NCBI GenBank assembly: GCA_016790695.1 | Contig: JAEUOS010000155.1 | Span: forward strand, 1-35,007 | DNA from: Burkholderiales bacterium | GTDB lineage: Bacteria > Pseudomonadota > Gammaproteobacteria > Burkholderiales > JAEUOS01 | Reading direction: 5' to 3' | Length of the DNA stretch: 35,007 bases | Shown: in pieces, positions 1-7,305 of the stretch | How the letters are laid out: the number at the start of each line of letters is the position of its first letter | Position numbering within the stretch: the first letter of the stretch is position 1 | The notes under the pieces: model-generated | The model's database searches: none | What the model saw: only the letters and a program-made list of their open reading frames with translations | What the model was told of the DNA's origin: nothing | Position numbers and translations under genes: made by a program

Positions 1-365
1 CGCGCGCCCCCGGCCGGCGCCGCGCGCTCCGGCGCCGCGGGCGCCGGCACCGCGGCCGCGGCGCGCGCTTGCGCGAGTTCGGCTTCCAGCGTCCCGATGC
101 GCCGCTCCAGCGCGGCCTTCTCGCTCTCGAGCGCGGCGAGCGCGCGCTTCTGGCGCGCGTTGTTCCACTGCGCGCGGATCACCGTCGGCGAGGACACCAG
201 CCCGGCGCTGATCACGCCGAGCCCGAGCGCGAGCAGCAGCACGACGGCCAGCGAGCCGTCGACGCGCCACACGAGGAAGGCGACGGTCACCGGCACGTTG
301 TTCTGCAGCGCGAACAGCACCGCCGCGATCGCGAAGGCGACACCAAAGACGAGAAGCAGCTGCAT
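1..365 (-). CDS. lapA: LapA-domain inner-membrane protein (C-terminus cut by window edge)
   Basis: The gene reads off the left edge, so only the first 121 codons are visible. The translation starts MQLLLVFGVAFAIAAVLFAL, a first membrane helix at about residues 3-20. The motif QNNVPVTVAFLVW follows, then a second helix at about 37-60. After SSPTVIRAQWNNARQ comes a charged heptad-like coiled coil (about 72-98, ALESEKAALERRIGTLEAEL), and then an Ala/Pro-rich tail. Two helices plus a cytoplasmic coiled coil is the LapA/YciS (DUF1049) layout; in E. coli this protein works with LapB in lipopolysaccharide assembly and FtsH-dependent LpxC control. No lapB is visible, but it could lie beyond the edge. 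No clear ribosome binding site precedes the ATG. The family is fairly sure; the LPS role is by homology only. Confidence 0.82.
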   Translation of the reverse strand, partial: MQLLLVFGVAFAIAAVLFALQNNVPVTVAFLVWRVDGSLAVVLLLALGLGVISAGLVSSPTVIRAQWNNARQKRALAALESEKAALERRIGTLEAELAQARAAAAVPAPAAPERAAPAGGA

Positions 366-378
366 GGCGGACGGTCCG

Positions 379-411
379 GCGTGCTGGAGTGCCGAGCATA
401 CTCCGGCACGC
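379..411. repeat. 12-bp inverted repeat in a divergent promoter region
   Basis: Positions 379-390 (GCGTGCTGGAGT) and 400-411 (ACTCCGGCACGC) are inverted repeats with one mismatch and a 9-nt spacer. In RNA the mismatch would be a G-U pair, giving a continuous 12-bp stem. It lies between the divergent starts of lapA (365) and the quinone reductase (482). It could be an operator for a dimeric regulator or a hairpin in a leader transcript; the sequence does not decide. Confidence 0.5.
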
Positions 412-481
412 GGCCGGTCGGCACCGGCGGCGCGGGATTCGGCTACGCTTGCGGCTCTTCCGCCGCCCTGGAGCCGCCCGC

Positions 482-1270
482 ATGTGCGCTGCCCGCACGA
501 TCCTGCTCGTCACCTGCCATCCCGAGAAGCGTTCGCTGAACGGCGCGCTCGCCGCCCACGCGAGGGCGACCCTCGAACGCCTCGGCCACGTCGTCACCGA
601 GTCCGACCTCTACGCGATGCGCTGGAAGGCGGTGGTCGATGCGGCGGACTTTCCGGACGAGTCCGCCGGCGCGCGCCTGCATCCGGGGCCGGCCTCGCGC
701 CGCGCCACCGCGGCCGGCACGCTGACCGCGGACGTCGCCGCCGAGCAGGCGAAGATCCTTGCCGCCGACGCGCTGATCTTCCAGTTCCCGCTGTGGTGGT
801 TCGGCCTGCCGGCAATGCTCAAGGGCTGGTTCGACCGCGTGTTCTCCAACGGCTTCGCCTACGGGCTCACCGACCCGGCCACCGGCCGCGGCCTGCGCTA
901 CGGCGCGGGCCGCCTGGCCGGCAAGCGCGCGCTGCTCTCGGTGACCACCGGCGGGCTGGCGCCGGCCTTCTCCGCGCGCGGGGTCAGCGGCGACCTCGAG
1001 GACCTGCTGTTCCCGGTCACCCACGGCATGCTGTTCTACCCGGGCATGGCGGTGCTGCCGACCTTCGCGGTCTACGGCGCCAACCGGCTGCCCGACGACG
1101 CGTTTGCCGCTGCCTGCACCGCCTATGCGGCGCGCCTGGCCGGCCTGTTCACCGACGCACCGATCCCCTACCGCACCCAGAACGGCGGCGACTACGACGA
1201 CGACCTGTGCCTGAAGCCGGGTCTCGGCGGCGGCGCCGCCGGCCTGGCGCTGCACCGGCGCGTCGCCTGA
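482..1270 (+). CDS. NAD(P)H:quinone oxidoreductase, NQO1/flavodoxin_2 family
   Basis: The 262-aa product belongs to the FMN/FAD-dependent quinone reductases of the flavodoxin_2 fold (NQO1, MdaB, KefF relatives), which transfer two electrons from NAD(P)H to quinones in the cytoplasm. Supporting features are the N-terminal strand/phosphate loop RTILLVTCHPEKRSLNGAL (about 5-23), the family hallmark FQFPLWWFGLPAMLKGWFDR at about 100-119, and the LLSVTTGG segment at about 159-166. The length agrees with NQO1-type proteins rather than with the shorter KefF proteins (about 180 aa). An open frame extends 31 codons upstream, but homology starts at the ATG at 482, which I chose. It is divergent from lapA across a gap that holds an inverted repeat, and convergent with the glycosyltransferase gene. 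The physiological substrate is unknown. Confidence 0.85.
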   Translation: MCAARTILLVTCHPEKRSLNGALAAHARATLERLGHVVTESDLYAMRWKAVVDAADFPDESAGARLHPGPASRRATAAGTLTADVAAEQAKILAADALIFQFPLWWFGLPAMLKGWFDRVFSNGFAYGLTDPATGRGLRYGAGRLAGKRALLSVTTGGLAPAFSARGVSGDLEDLLFPVTHGMLFYPGMAVLPTFAVYGANRLPDDAFAAACTAYAARLAGLFTDAPIPYRTQNGGDYDDDLCLKPGLGGGAAGLALHRRVA

Positions 1271-1293
1271 CCGGCCGACGCCCGCCGTCAGGC
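1265..1293. terminator. possible bidirectional terminator hairpin
   Basis: GCCTGAC (1265-1271) and GTCAGGC (1287-1293) form a perfect 7-bp inverted repeat with a 15-nt spacer. It sits exactly on the stop codons of two convergent genes. There is no T-tract on either side, so intrinsic termination is uncertain. Confidence 0.3.
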
Positions 1294-3489
1294 CGCGGCC
1301 GGCGCCGGCGCGAGGATCGCGAGGTAGCGCGCCACCATCTGCTCGATGCCATGGTGCGCGGCCACATGCGCGCGCGCCGCGGCACCCAGGCGCGCGTTGC
1401 GCGCGCGGTCGTCGCACGCTGCGGCCAGCGCAGCCCCGAGTTCCCCGGCATCGCAATCCTCGCGCAGCAGCCAGCCGGTCTCGCCGTCGCGCACCAGCGC
1501 GCCGGTGCCGCCGCTGGCATTGGCGATCACCGGAATGCCGGCCGCCATCGCTTCAAGCACGGCGTTGGGCGAGCCCTGGTGCGTGCCGAGCACCACCGCC
1601 GCCGTGAACGGCTCGGCCAGGTATGCGAGGTCGGGCCGCGGGCCGCGCATGCGCACGCCGGGCGCCGCCACCCGCGCCGCGAGCGCGGCCGCGTAGTCGG
1701 CATGGCGCGGCTCGGCGGCGCCGATCACGTGCAGTTGCGCGTCCGGCCTCGCGCGGACGAGGCGCGCGAACCCGTCGAGAATGACGTCGAGGCGCTTCGA
1801 CGGCGCGATCCGGCCGCTCACGAGGAAGCGCGGCGACGCCGGCGGCGCGCCGCGCGGCGCGCGCGGCGCCACGCCGTTCGGAATCACGCAGGCGCGCGCC
1901 GCGCCCGGCACGGCCGGCGCGTCGTACTTGTGCACCAGCAGGTCCAGTCGCGCCAGGTAGTCGGCCGGCGTCGCGCCGACCGCCGCGCCCCAGTCCGCGG
2001 CCGCGTCGAGCTCGGCGAAGGCGTAGCCGCCGGGGCTGACGTCGATCAGGCGCAGGCCCGGCGGCGCGAAGCGCGCCAGCAGCAGCTTGACGCGGGCGTC
2101 GACATTCCACAGGCACAGGTTGCGCGCGCCGTGCAGGCTCGCCCACGCGAGCAGCGACTCGGCGACACTGCAGGGATCGCGCGCGGCCGCCGGCCGGAAG
2201 AGCCGCACCTGCGCCCGCGCGAGCGTTGCCGCGAACAGGCGCTCGGTACCGGCGTCGCACACTGCGAGCGCGAGCCGGTGCCGCGGGGAAAGCGGCACGA
2301 GCAGGTTGGCGAGCGAGCGCTGCGCGCCGCCGGCATTGAGATTGGCGGTGACGAACAGGGTGTCCACCGGCGCGCCCGCCGGACGAAGCGCGGTCAGGGC
2401 CAGCGACCAGGCGCGCGGCAGGCGCGGCTGCGGCCGCGGCGCCAGGGACGCGCGCAGCGGCAGCGCCGCGAGCCGCGCCGCGATGGCGGCCGGCGACGCG
2501 TCGGCGGCGACGATGTCCAGCAGCGGGTCGCTGCTCTCGCGCTGTCCTCCCACGTCGGTCGCGACCACGGGCACGCCGGCGCCGAGCGCCTCGCGCACCG
2601 CGATCGACAGGCCCTCGTACCGGCTGACGTTGAGCAGCGCATCGGCCGCCGCGAGATAGGGCTCGACCGGATCGACGAAGCCGGGCAGGCGCAGCCGGTC
2701 GGCGACGCCGGCCGCGAGCGCCCGGTCGATGACACGGTCGAGCTCGGCCAGTCCGGCGCGGTCGGGCGCGCCGCCGGCGACAACCAGCACGCAATCGCGG
2801 CGCGCAGCGAGCGCCTGCAGCACGGCGACGGCACGCCCGTAGTCCTTCTGCGGCTTGACCGCGCCAAGCGCGAGGAGAACGAAGGTGCCGGCGCCGATCG
2901 CGAGGTTCTCGCGCACGCGGCGCCGCTGGTCCGGATCGGTGGCCGCGCGCCCCACCCGCGGACGGTGGCGCAGGGTCAGGGACGGCACTGCCAGCCCGTG
3001 GGCGATCATCTCGGCGCGCACGGCCTCCGCGCAGGCGAGCGCCAGCGGCACGTGCGGCGCCTGCCAGGTCGCCGGATCGTTGCGCCAGCCGGCCCTGGCG
3101 TTGTGCACCACCGGCACCGTGCGCACGCCGCCCTGCCACAGGATGCGCAGCAGATCATCGCCGACCAGGTGCGTCGACACCGGCGCGCGCGCCGCCGCCC
3201 AGCGGCGTGCGAGCGCCGCCATGAATGCCGGCGGCGCGGCCGGACCGCGCACGAGCAGGGTGACGCCGCGCGGCAGCGCGTAGGCGTGCCGCCGGTCGTG
3301 GAGGAGCGCCAGCTCGGCCGCGCGGCCGACCGCGGCTTCCGCCGCCAGCCAGTCGACGACGATGCGCTCGGCGCCGCCGCGCGTGAGCGACGGCAGCAGC
3401 ACGCGCAGCGGCTCGCGCGGATCCTCGATCGGCACGCCGTCGTCGACCGGGACGGCGAGCGGCAGCGCCGCCTGCACGTGCAGCTGCAT
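1288..3489 (-). CDS. Two-domain GT4-type glycosyltransferase
   Basis: The 733-aa protein contains two GT-B glycosyltransferase units in tandem. Each has the N-terminal Gly-Gly loop (LTRGGAERIV, G38-G39; LNAGGAQRSL, G387-G388) and a C-terminal nucleotide-sugar site. The first C-lobe carries a normal EX7E motif (E292 and E300 in EGLSIAVRE, then GAGVPVVATDVGG). The second has GR...K (G559-R560, K565 in SGRIAPSKR) and QX7E (Q638, E646 in HQGSPNAVLE), so the first Glu is replaced. No membrane segment is evident, so the protein is probably cytoplasmic or peripheral. The ATG at 3489 is preceded by GAGGAAGG, which overlaps the stop of the upstream gene, so translation is probably coupled. It is the last gene of the corA unit. 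It may add two sugars in succession to a surface polymer; donor and acceptor are unknown. Confidence 0.85.
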   Translation of the reverse strand: MQLHVQAALPLAVPVDDGVPIEDPREPLRVLLPSLTRGGAERIVVDWLAAEAAVGRAAELALLHDRRHAYALPRGVTLLVRGPAAPPAFMAALARRWAAARAPVSTHLVGDDLLRILWQGGVRTVPVVHNARAGWRNDPATWQAPHVPLALACAEAVRAEMIAHGLAVPSLTLRHRPRVGRAATDPDQRRRVRENLAIGAGTFVLLALGAVKPQKDYGRAVAVLQALAARRDCVLVVAGGAPDRAGLAELDRVIDRALAAGVADRLRLPGFVDPVEPYLAAADALLNVSRYEGLSIAVREALGAGVPVVATDVGGQRESSDPLLDIVAADASPAAIAARLAALPLRASLAPRPQPRLPRAWSLALTALRPAGAPVDTLFVTANLNAGGAQRSLANLLVPLSPRHRLALAVCDAGTERLFAATLARAQVRLFRPAAARDPCSVAESLLAWASLHGARNLCLWNVDARVKLLLARFAPPGLRLIDVSPGGYAFAELDAAADWGAAVGATPADYLARLDLLVHKYDAPAVPGAARACVIPNGVAPRAPRGAPPASPRFLVSGRIAPSKRLDVILDGFARLVRARPDAQLHVIGAAEPRHADYAAALAARVAAPGVRMRGPRPDLAYLAEPFTAAVVLGTHQGSPNAVLEAMAAGIPVIANASGGTGALVRDGETGWLLREDCDAGELGAALAAACDDRARNARLGAAARAHVAAHHGIEQMVARYLAILAPAPAAA

Positions 3490-3497
3490 CGCCTTCC

Positions 3498-4229
3498 TCA
3501 GTACGCGGTCGTGCTCCCGCCAGCGTCCGCCGACGCCGCGTCGGCCGCCTCTGCATTGCCGTCATCCCAGTCGCCGCTGGCGCCGCCGCCGTCGAAGGCG
3601 CCACCGGCGCCCGAGACCAGCGCCGCGGCGGCGCCGCCGGCAACCACGGCGGCGGTCGTGCCCGACGACGGGGATGAACGGTCGCTGTCGCGGGAAAAGC
3701 GCGAGCCCTGGTCGTCGGGCTCGATCGCGCGCTCCGCCACCGGCGTCATGAAGCGCCAGCCGCCGCGCAAGGACCAGTCGAACTCGCGCTCGGGGTGGCG
3801 ATAGCGCACCCGCGGATTGCCGGTCTCGGCAAGGTTGACCGTCATGGTGCCGGCACCGATCAGGAGTTCTCCGCCGTCGGCCTGACGGCGGTAGCCGAAC
3901 TCGGCGAGGGTGTCGTCGCGTTCGCCGCGCAGGCGAATGCGCTCCCGGCCGCTGGCCAGCGCGATCACTGCCGACGCGGTCGCAAACCCGGGCGGCGCGC
4001 GCCAGGCGTCGCCATCGGCAACCGTGCCGCGCGCGTTGCGCGCACGGACGAACCTGGCCGCCTTCTCCGGATGGAAGTGCGGCTGGAGGTCCGGAAACAT
4101 CGCCTTGAAGTAGGCCTCGGCGCGCGCGCCGCTGCCGCGCGGCGCCCCGGCCCGCTTGCGCGCCAGCAGCACGATGACGACGAGGACCGCAAGGATCAGG
4201 CCGACCACGATGACTGCATCGAATGACAT
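3498..4229 (-). CDS. Membrane-anchored protein of unknown function with a Gly/Ser/Asp-rich tail
   Basis: I do not recognise a named family for this 243-aa protein. Residues about 4-23 (FDAVIVVGLILAVLVVIVLL) form one membrane helix followed by RKR, which suggests a cytoplasmic soluble part. Residues about 36-170 look like a folded domain (AYFKAMFPDLQPHFHPEKAA; REFDWSLRGGWRFMTPV). From about 190 the chain becomes Ala/Gly-rich and then acidic, with a GGGASGDWDD stretch that resembles the GGGASG-W tails of some surface-anchored TPM/YgcG-type proteins (a resemblance only). The ATG at 4229 has a strong site, AGGAGA, 6 nt upstream, which also contains the stop of the TIGR03790-type gene, so the two are coupled. 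It lies between that gene and the tandem glycosyltransferase, suggesting a cell-envelope role. Confidence 0.7.
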   Translation of the reverse strand: MSFDAVIVVGLILAVLVVIVLLARKRAGAPRGSGARAEAYFKAMFPDLQPHFHPEKAARFVRARNARGTVADGDAWRAPPGFATASAVIALASGRERIRLRGERDDTLAEFGYRRQADGGELLIGAGTMTVNLAETGNPRVRYRHPEREFDWSLRGGWRFMTPVAERAIEPDDQGSRFSRDSDRSSPSSGTTAAVVAGGAAAALVSGAGGAFDGGGASGDWDDGNAEAADAASADAGGSTTAY

Positions 4230-4238
4230 GGCGTTCTC

Positions 4239-5288
4239 CTACGGCGCCGCGTCCCGGCGCGGCTCGGAACGTGCGAACGGCGCCGCCAGCGGCTCGCCGA
4301 CGAAGATCCCCTGCCCGGGCATGAGCACGCCCTTCCAGTAGGCCTCGATCAGCGTCTCCCCCGCGAGGTAGCGGTCCGCGACGATCGCCGGATGCGGGAA
4401 CTTCTGCAGCAGGTTGCACGGCTCGACCACCGTGCCGTAGCTGCCGGTGGCGCCGGCCTCGAGCCAGGCGAGCGCGCTCATCTGCGGGCTGTCGGTGAGC
4501 ATGCCGCCGGCGGACGTGAGGTGGTCGGCGATCGCGCCGGGCAGGAAGCGCAGCGTCGACAGGCCCTCGACGCGGATGCGGCCGGTGAAATAGAACAGCA
4601 CGTCGCGCGCGTTCTCGAGCGCGTCCTGCTGCAGCGTCTTCACCGCCAGGCGCTCGCGCGCGGCCTGGGCCAGCAGCGGATAGAGCACGTGGCGCACGTT
4701 GCGCGCGCCGTCGGAGGTCGACAGCAGGTAGGCGGTGCCCTCGGGGCGGCTGCCGTCGGCGGCGACGCCGCGGTCGATCAGCGCGCGCGCCTCCTCGAGG
4801 CTGCGCGCGGCGAGCGCCATCGTCGGACGCACGCCGTGCCGGGCGTGCGGCAGGCGCGCGGCGCTGTTGAACAGCGGGCTCGCCGCGGTCGGCTTGCAGC
4901 CGTCGGCGCAGTGCGCCGGGTCGAAGCCGAACGCGAACGCGGAGGTGATCGACATGCAGTCGACGCGGTACGGCGCGGCCCAGGTCAGCGCGTAGGCCTG
5001 CACGCCGGGCCGGGTCTGCCGCTGCACGTCGGCCCGGACCGCGTCGAAGTCGCGCGCCGGCAGATTGGGCACGCCGGGCTCGAACGCGACGCGGATCACG
5101 TTCTGGAACGAGATGCGGCGCCGGGCCGCGTAGTACTCGCCGATCGCGACGCTCAGGGCGTCGCGCGTGTTGACCACCACCGCAAGATGGGTCCGGTCGA
5201 GCGCCCCGGCCGGCGTGGCGAGCACCGCGGCGAGCAGCGGCAGCGCGGCGAGGCCGGCGTGCCCGCGGACCCTGCCGGCTAGAGCCAT
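4239..5288 (-). CDS. TIGR03790-family exported protein
   Basis: The 349-aa product begins with a plausible signal peptide (MALAGRVRGHAGLAALPLLA, cleavage perhaps after ATPAGA near residue 28). The first conserved segment follows: AVVVNTRDALSVAIGEYYAA, then RRRISFQNVIRV. Later segments include YALTWAAPYRVDC, TAYLLSTSDGARNVR and PGAIADHLTSAGG. These match my memory of the uncharacterised TIGR03790 family, described as restricted to genomes that encode exosortase. The start is fixed by an ATG whose first bases overlap the corA stop (10-nt overlap). A longer open frame in the same phase runs through corA but is only its shadow. The protein is probably periplasmic or exported; its biochemical role is unknown. 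The next gene is coupled to it through a ribosome site that contains its stop. Confidence 0.78.
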   Translation of the reverse strand: MALAGRVRGHAGLAALPLLAAVLATPAGALDRTHLAVVVNTRDALSVAIGEYYAARRRISFQNVIRVAFEPGVPNLPARDFDAVRADVQRQTRPGVQAYALTWAAPYRVDCMSITSAFAFGFDPAHCADGCKPTAASPLFNSAARLPHARHGVRPTMALAARSLEEARALIDRGVAADGSRPEGTAYLLSTSDGARNVRHVLYPLLAQAARERLAVKTLQQDALENARDVLFYFTGRIRVEGLSTLRFLPGAIADHLTSAGGMLTDSPQMSALAWLEAGATGSYGTVVEPCNLLQKFPHPAIVADRYLAGETLIEAYWKGVLMPGQGIFVGEPLAAPFARSEPRRDAAP

Positions 5289-6244
5289 CCGGACTTGCGG
5301 AACCGGGTGAACAGCCAGACGTCGATGCCGGCCATCAGCGACAGCGCCATCGGATAGCCGAACAGCCAGCCCAGCTCCGGCATGTGGCGGAAGTTCATGC
5401 CGTAGATGCCGGCGATCAGGGTCGGCACCGCCACCAGCGCGGCGCAGGCCGCGAGGCGCTTGGTGGTCTCGTTCTCCTGCAGGCTGATCAGCGACAGGTT
5501 GACCGACAGCGCCGTGGTCACCATCTCGCGCAGCGAGTCGACCGACTGGTTCAGCCGCGAGAGGTGGTCGTAGACGTCGCGGAAGTACTCCTGCGAGCCG
5601 GCGCACACGCGCGGCACGCGCCCGCCGTAGAGCTTGCCCACGCCCTCGTAGAGCGGGCCGACCGCGTGCTTGAGCACCATCAGCTTCTGCTTGAGCGCAT
5701 ACATGGCCTCGATGTTGGCGCGCACCGGGTTGCCCGCGAACATGCGCGCCTCCAGCGTCTCGAGCTCGGTCTCGAGCGCGTCGAGCACCGGGAAGTAGCG
5801 GTCGACCACCGAATCCATCAGCGCGTAGAGCACGAAGCCCGCGCCCTGGTCGAGCAGGTGCGGCTCGCGCTCGCAGCGCGCGCGCACGTCGACGAAGCCC
5901 TTCTGCGCGCGGCTGCGCACCGACAGGATGTAGTTGGGCCCGGCGAAGATGTCGAGCTCGCCGACGGTCAGCTCGCCGTCGGTGACCTCGATCATGTGCA
6001 GCACCGCGAACAGCGAGTCGCCGTACTCCTCGACCTTCGGCCGCTGGTGGCCGTGGCGCGCGTCCTCGACGGCGAGCTCGTGCAGGTCGAATTCGTGCTG
6101 CAGCGCGGCCAGTTCGCCCGGCCCCGGGTCCTTGAGGCCGACCCAGACGAAGCACTCGGGCCGGCGCACGTAGGCGCCGATCTCGTCGGGCGGCACGTCG
6201 CCGAGCTTGCGGCCGCCCTGGTAGGCAACACAACTGACGAGCAT
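5279..6244 (-). CDS. corA: CorA-family Mg2+/Co2+ (or Zn2+) transporter
   Basis: The 321-aa protein has the CorA layout. There is a long soluble N-terminal domain (about 1-250) with the typical VGLKDPGPGELAALQHEF and HELAVEDARHGHQRPKVEEY segments. A long helical stalk precedes two C-terminal membrane helices, the first ending in the signature YGMNF (281-285) and the second at about 294-312, with a basic tail (RFRKSGWL). It forms homopentameric cation channels in the inner membrane in characterised relatives. The loop after GMNF reads RHMPELGW, as in many proteobacterial CorA proteins. No strong ribosome site is seen before the ATG at 6244. It is the first gene of the unit with the TIGR03790-type gene, the unknown membrane protein and the glycosyltransferase. 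Ion selectivity cannot be read from the sequence. Confidence 0.93.
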   Translation of the reverse strand: MLVSCVAYQGGRKLGDVPPDEIGAYVRRPECFVWVGLKDPGPGELAALQHEFDLHELAVEDARHGHQRPKVEEYGDSLFAVLHMIEVTDGELTVGELDIFAGPNYILSVRSRAQKGFVDVRARCEREPHLLDQGAGFVLYALMDSVVDRYFPVLDALETELETLEARMFAGNPVRANIEAMYALKQKLMVLKHAVGPLYEGVGKLYGGRVPRVCAGSQEYFRDVYDHLSRLNQSVDSLREMVTTALSVNLSLISLQENETTKRLAACAALVAVPTLIAGIYGMNFRHMPELGWLFGYPMALSLMAGIDVWLFTRFRKSGWL

Positions 6245-6297
6245 GGGGTGGGGAGCGCGGTGGGTGGGAGAGAGAACGGGCTCGCGGGACAGGCGCC

Positions 6298-6312
6298 GGC
6301 CGGCGTCCGGCC
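6298..6312 (-). terminator. GC-rich hairpin between two transcription units
   Basis: GGCCGG (6298-6303) and CCGGCC (6307-6312) form a perfect 6-bp stem with a 3-nt loop. A 12-bp palindrome at 6294-6305 overlaps it. It lies about 12 nt beyond the stop of the Bug-receptor gene and before corA, where transcription of the catabolic operon might end. There is no U-tract, so it is weak evidence for an intrinsic terminator. Confidence 0.3.
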
Positions 6313-6323
6313 CGCCGACGCGT

Positions 6324-7286
6324 CTATTCGGCGCGGATCTTCGCGTCGCGGATGACCTTGCCCCACTTGGCCGACTCGCTGCGCAGGTAGTCGGCGAAAT
6401 CGGCCGGCGTGCTGGCGACGACCTCGAGGCCCATCGCCACCAGGCGGTCGCGCACCTCGGGCGCCTGGACCACCGCGGCGGTCTCGCGCTGCAGGCGCGC
6501 GATGATCTCGGCCGGCGTGCCGGCCGGCGCCATGAAGGCGGCCAGTCCGACCGCCTCGAATCCCGGCAGCCCGGCCTCGGTCATGGTCGGCACCTCGGGC
6601 AGGAGCGGCGAGCGTGCCAGGCTGGCCATGGCGAGCGCGCGCAGCTTGCCCGCGCGCAGGTGCGGCAGCGACGTGACGACGCCGTCGAACATCACCGGGA
6701 CGCGGCCGCCGAGCACGTCGGTCAGCGCCGGCTGCGTGCCCTTGTACGGCACGTGCACGACGTCGACCCCGGCCGCGGTCTTGAACAGCTCGATCGCGAG
6801 GTGCGAGGTGCCGCCGTTGCCGGCCGACGCCCAGCTCAAGCCGCCCGGCCGCGTGCGCGCCAGGGCGATCAGCTCGCGCAGGGTCTGCGCGGGGGTCTCG
6901 GGGTTGACCACCAGCACGATGTGCGCCTTGCTGATCAGCGTGATCGGCGCGAAGTCCCTGACCGCGTCGAACGGCAGCGAGGCGAACAGGAACGGGTTGA
7001 CGATGTGCTGCACGGTGGCGAGCCCGATCGTGTAGCCGTCCTTCGGCGCCTTGGCGAGCATCTCGGTGCCGATGTTGCTGCCGGCGCCCGGGCGGTTCTC
7101 GACGACGAACGGCTGGCCCAGGCGCTCGCCGAGGCGCTGCGCGACCAGGCGCGCGACGATGTCGGAAGGACCGGCGGGCGGCTGCGGCACGATCAGGCGC
7201 ACCGGCCGGTTCGGGTACTCCTGCGCGGACGCCGCGGCGGCGAGCGCGACCAGCGCCAGGCCGGCAAGACGAATCAGTCGATGCAT
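6324..7286 (-). CDS. Bug-family periplasmic solute-binding receptor (TctC-like)
   Basis: The 320-aa protein starts with a clear Sec signal peptide (MHRLIRLAGLALVALAAAAS, cleavage near AQ/EYP). The Bug hallmarks follow: YPNRPVRLIVPQPPAGPSDI, VVENRPGAGSNIG, KDGYTIGL, VPYKGTQPALTDVLGG and LPEVPTMTEAGLPGFEAVG. These receptors bind carboxylates or related small molecules for tripartite tricarboxylate transporters. In Burkholderiales most are orphans without TctA/TctB genes nearby, as here. GGGGAGGA lies 5-7 nt before the ATG at 7286. The gene follows the ornithine-cyclodeaminase-family gene by 19 nt and ends the operon that starts at the cupin or extended-SDR gene. Family is certain; ligand unknown. 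Confidence 0.93.
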   Translation of the reverse strand: MHRLIRLAGLALVALAAAASAQEYPNRPVRLIVPQPPAGPSDIVARLVAQRLGERLGQPFVVENRPGAGSNIGTEMLAKAPKDGYTIGLATVQHIVNPFLFASLPFDAVRDFAPITLISKAHIVLVVNPETPAQTLRELIALARTRPGGLSWASAGNGGTSHLAIELFKTAAGVDVVHVPYKGTQPALTDVLGGRVPVMFDGVVTSLPHLRAGKLRALAMASLARSPLLPEVPTMTEAGLPGFEAVGLAAFMAPAGTPAEIIARLQRETAAVVQAPEVRDRLVAMGLEVVASTPADFADYLRSESAKWGKVIRDAKIRAE

Positions 7287-7305
7287 CGGATGGTCCTCCC
7301 CGCGT

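Noticed and set aside
97..3804. Very long plus-strand open frame antisense to the glycosyltransferase and neighbouring genes
   Set aside because: Its translation is Arg/Ala/Pro-rich without recognisable domains, and the opposite strand carries real genes. Extreme GC makes such antisense frames common.
5289..6233. In-frame upstream extension of the TIGR03790-type gene into corA
   Set aside because: CorA is unmistakable in this interval. A signal peptide follows the ATG at 5288, so the extension is a shadow.
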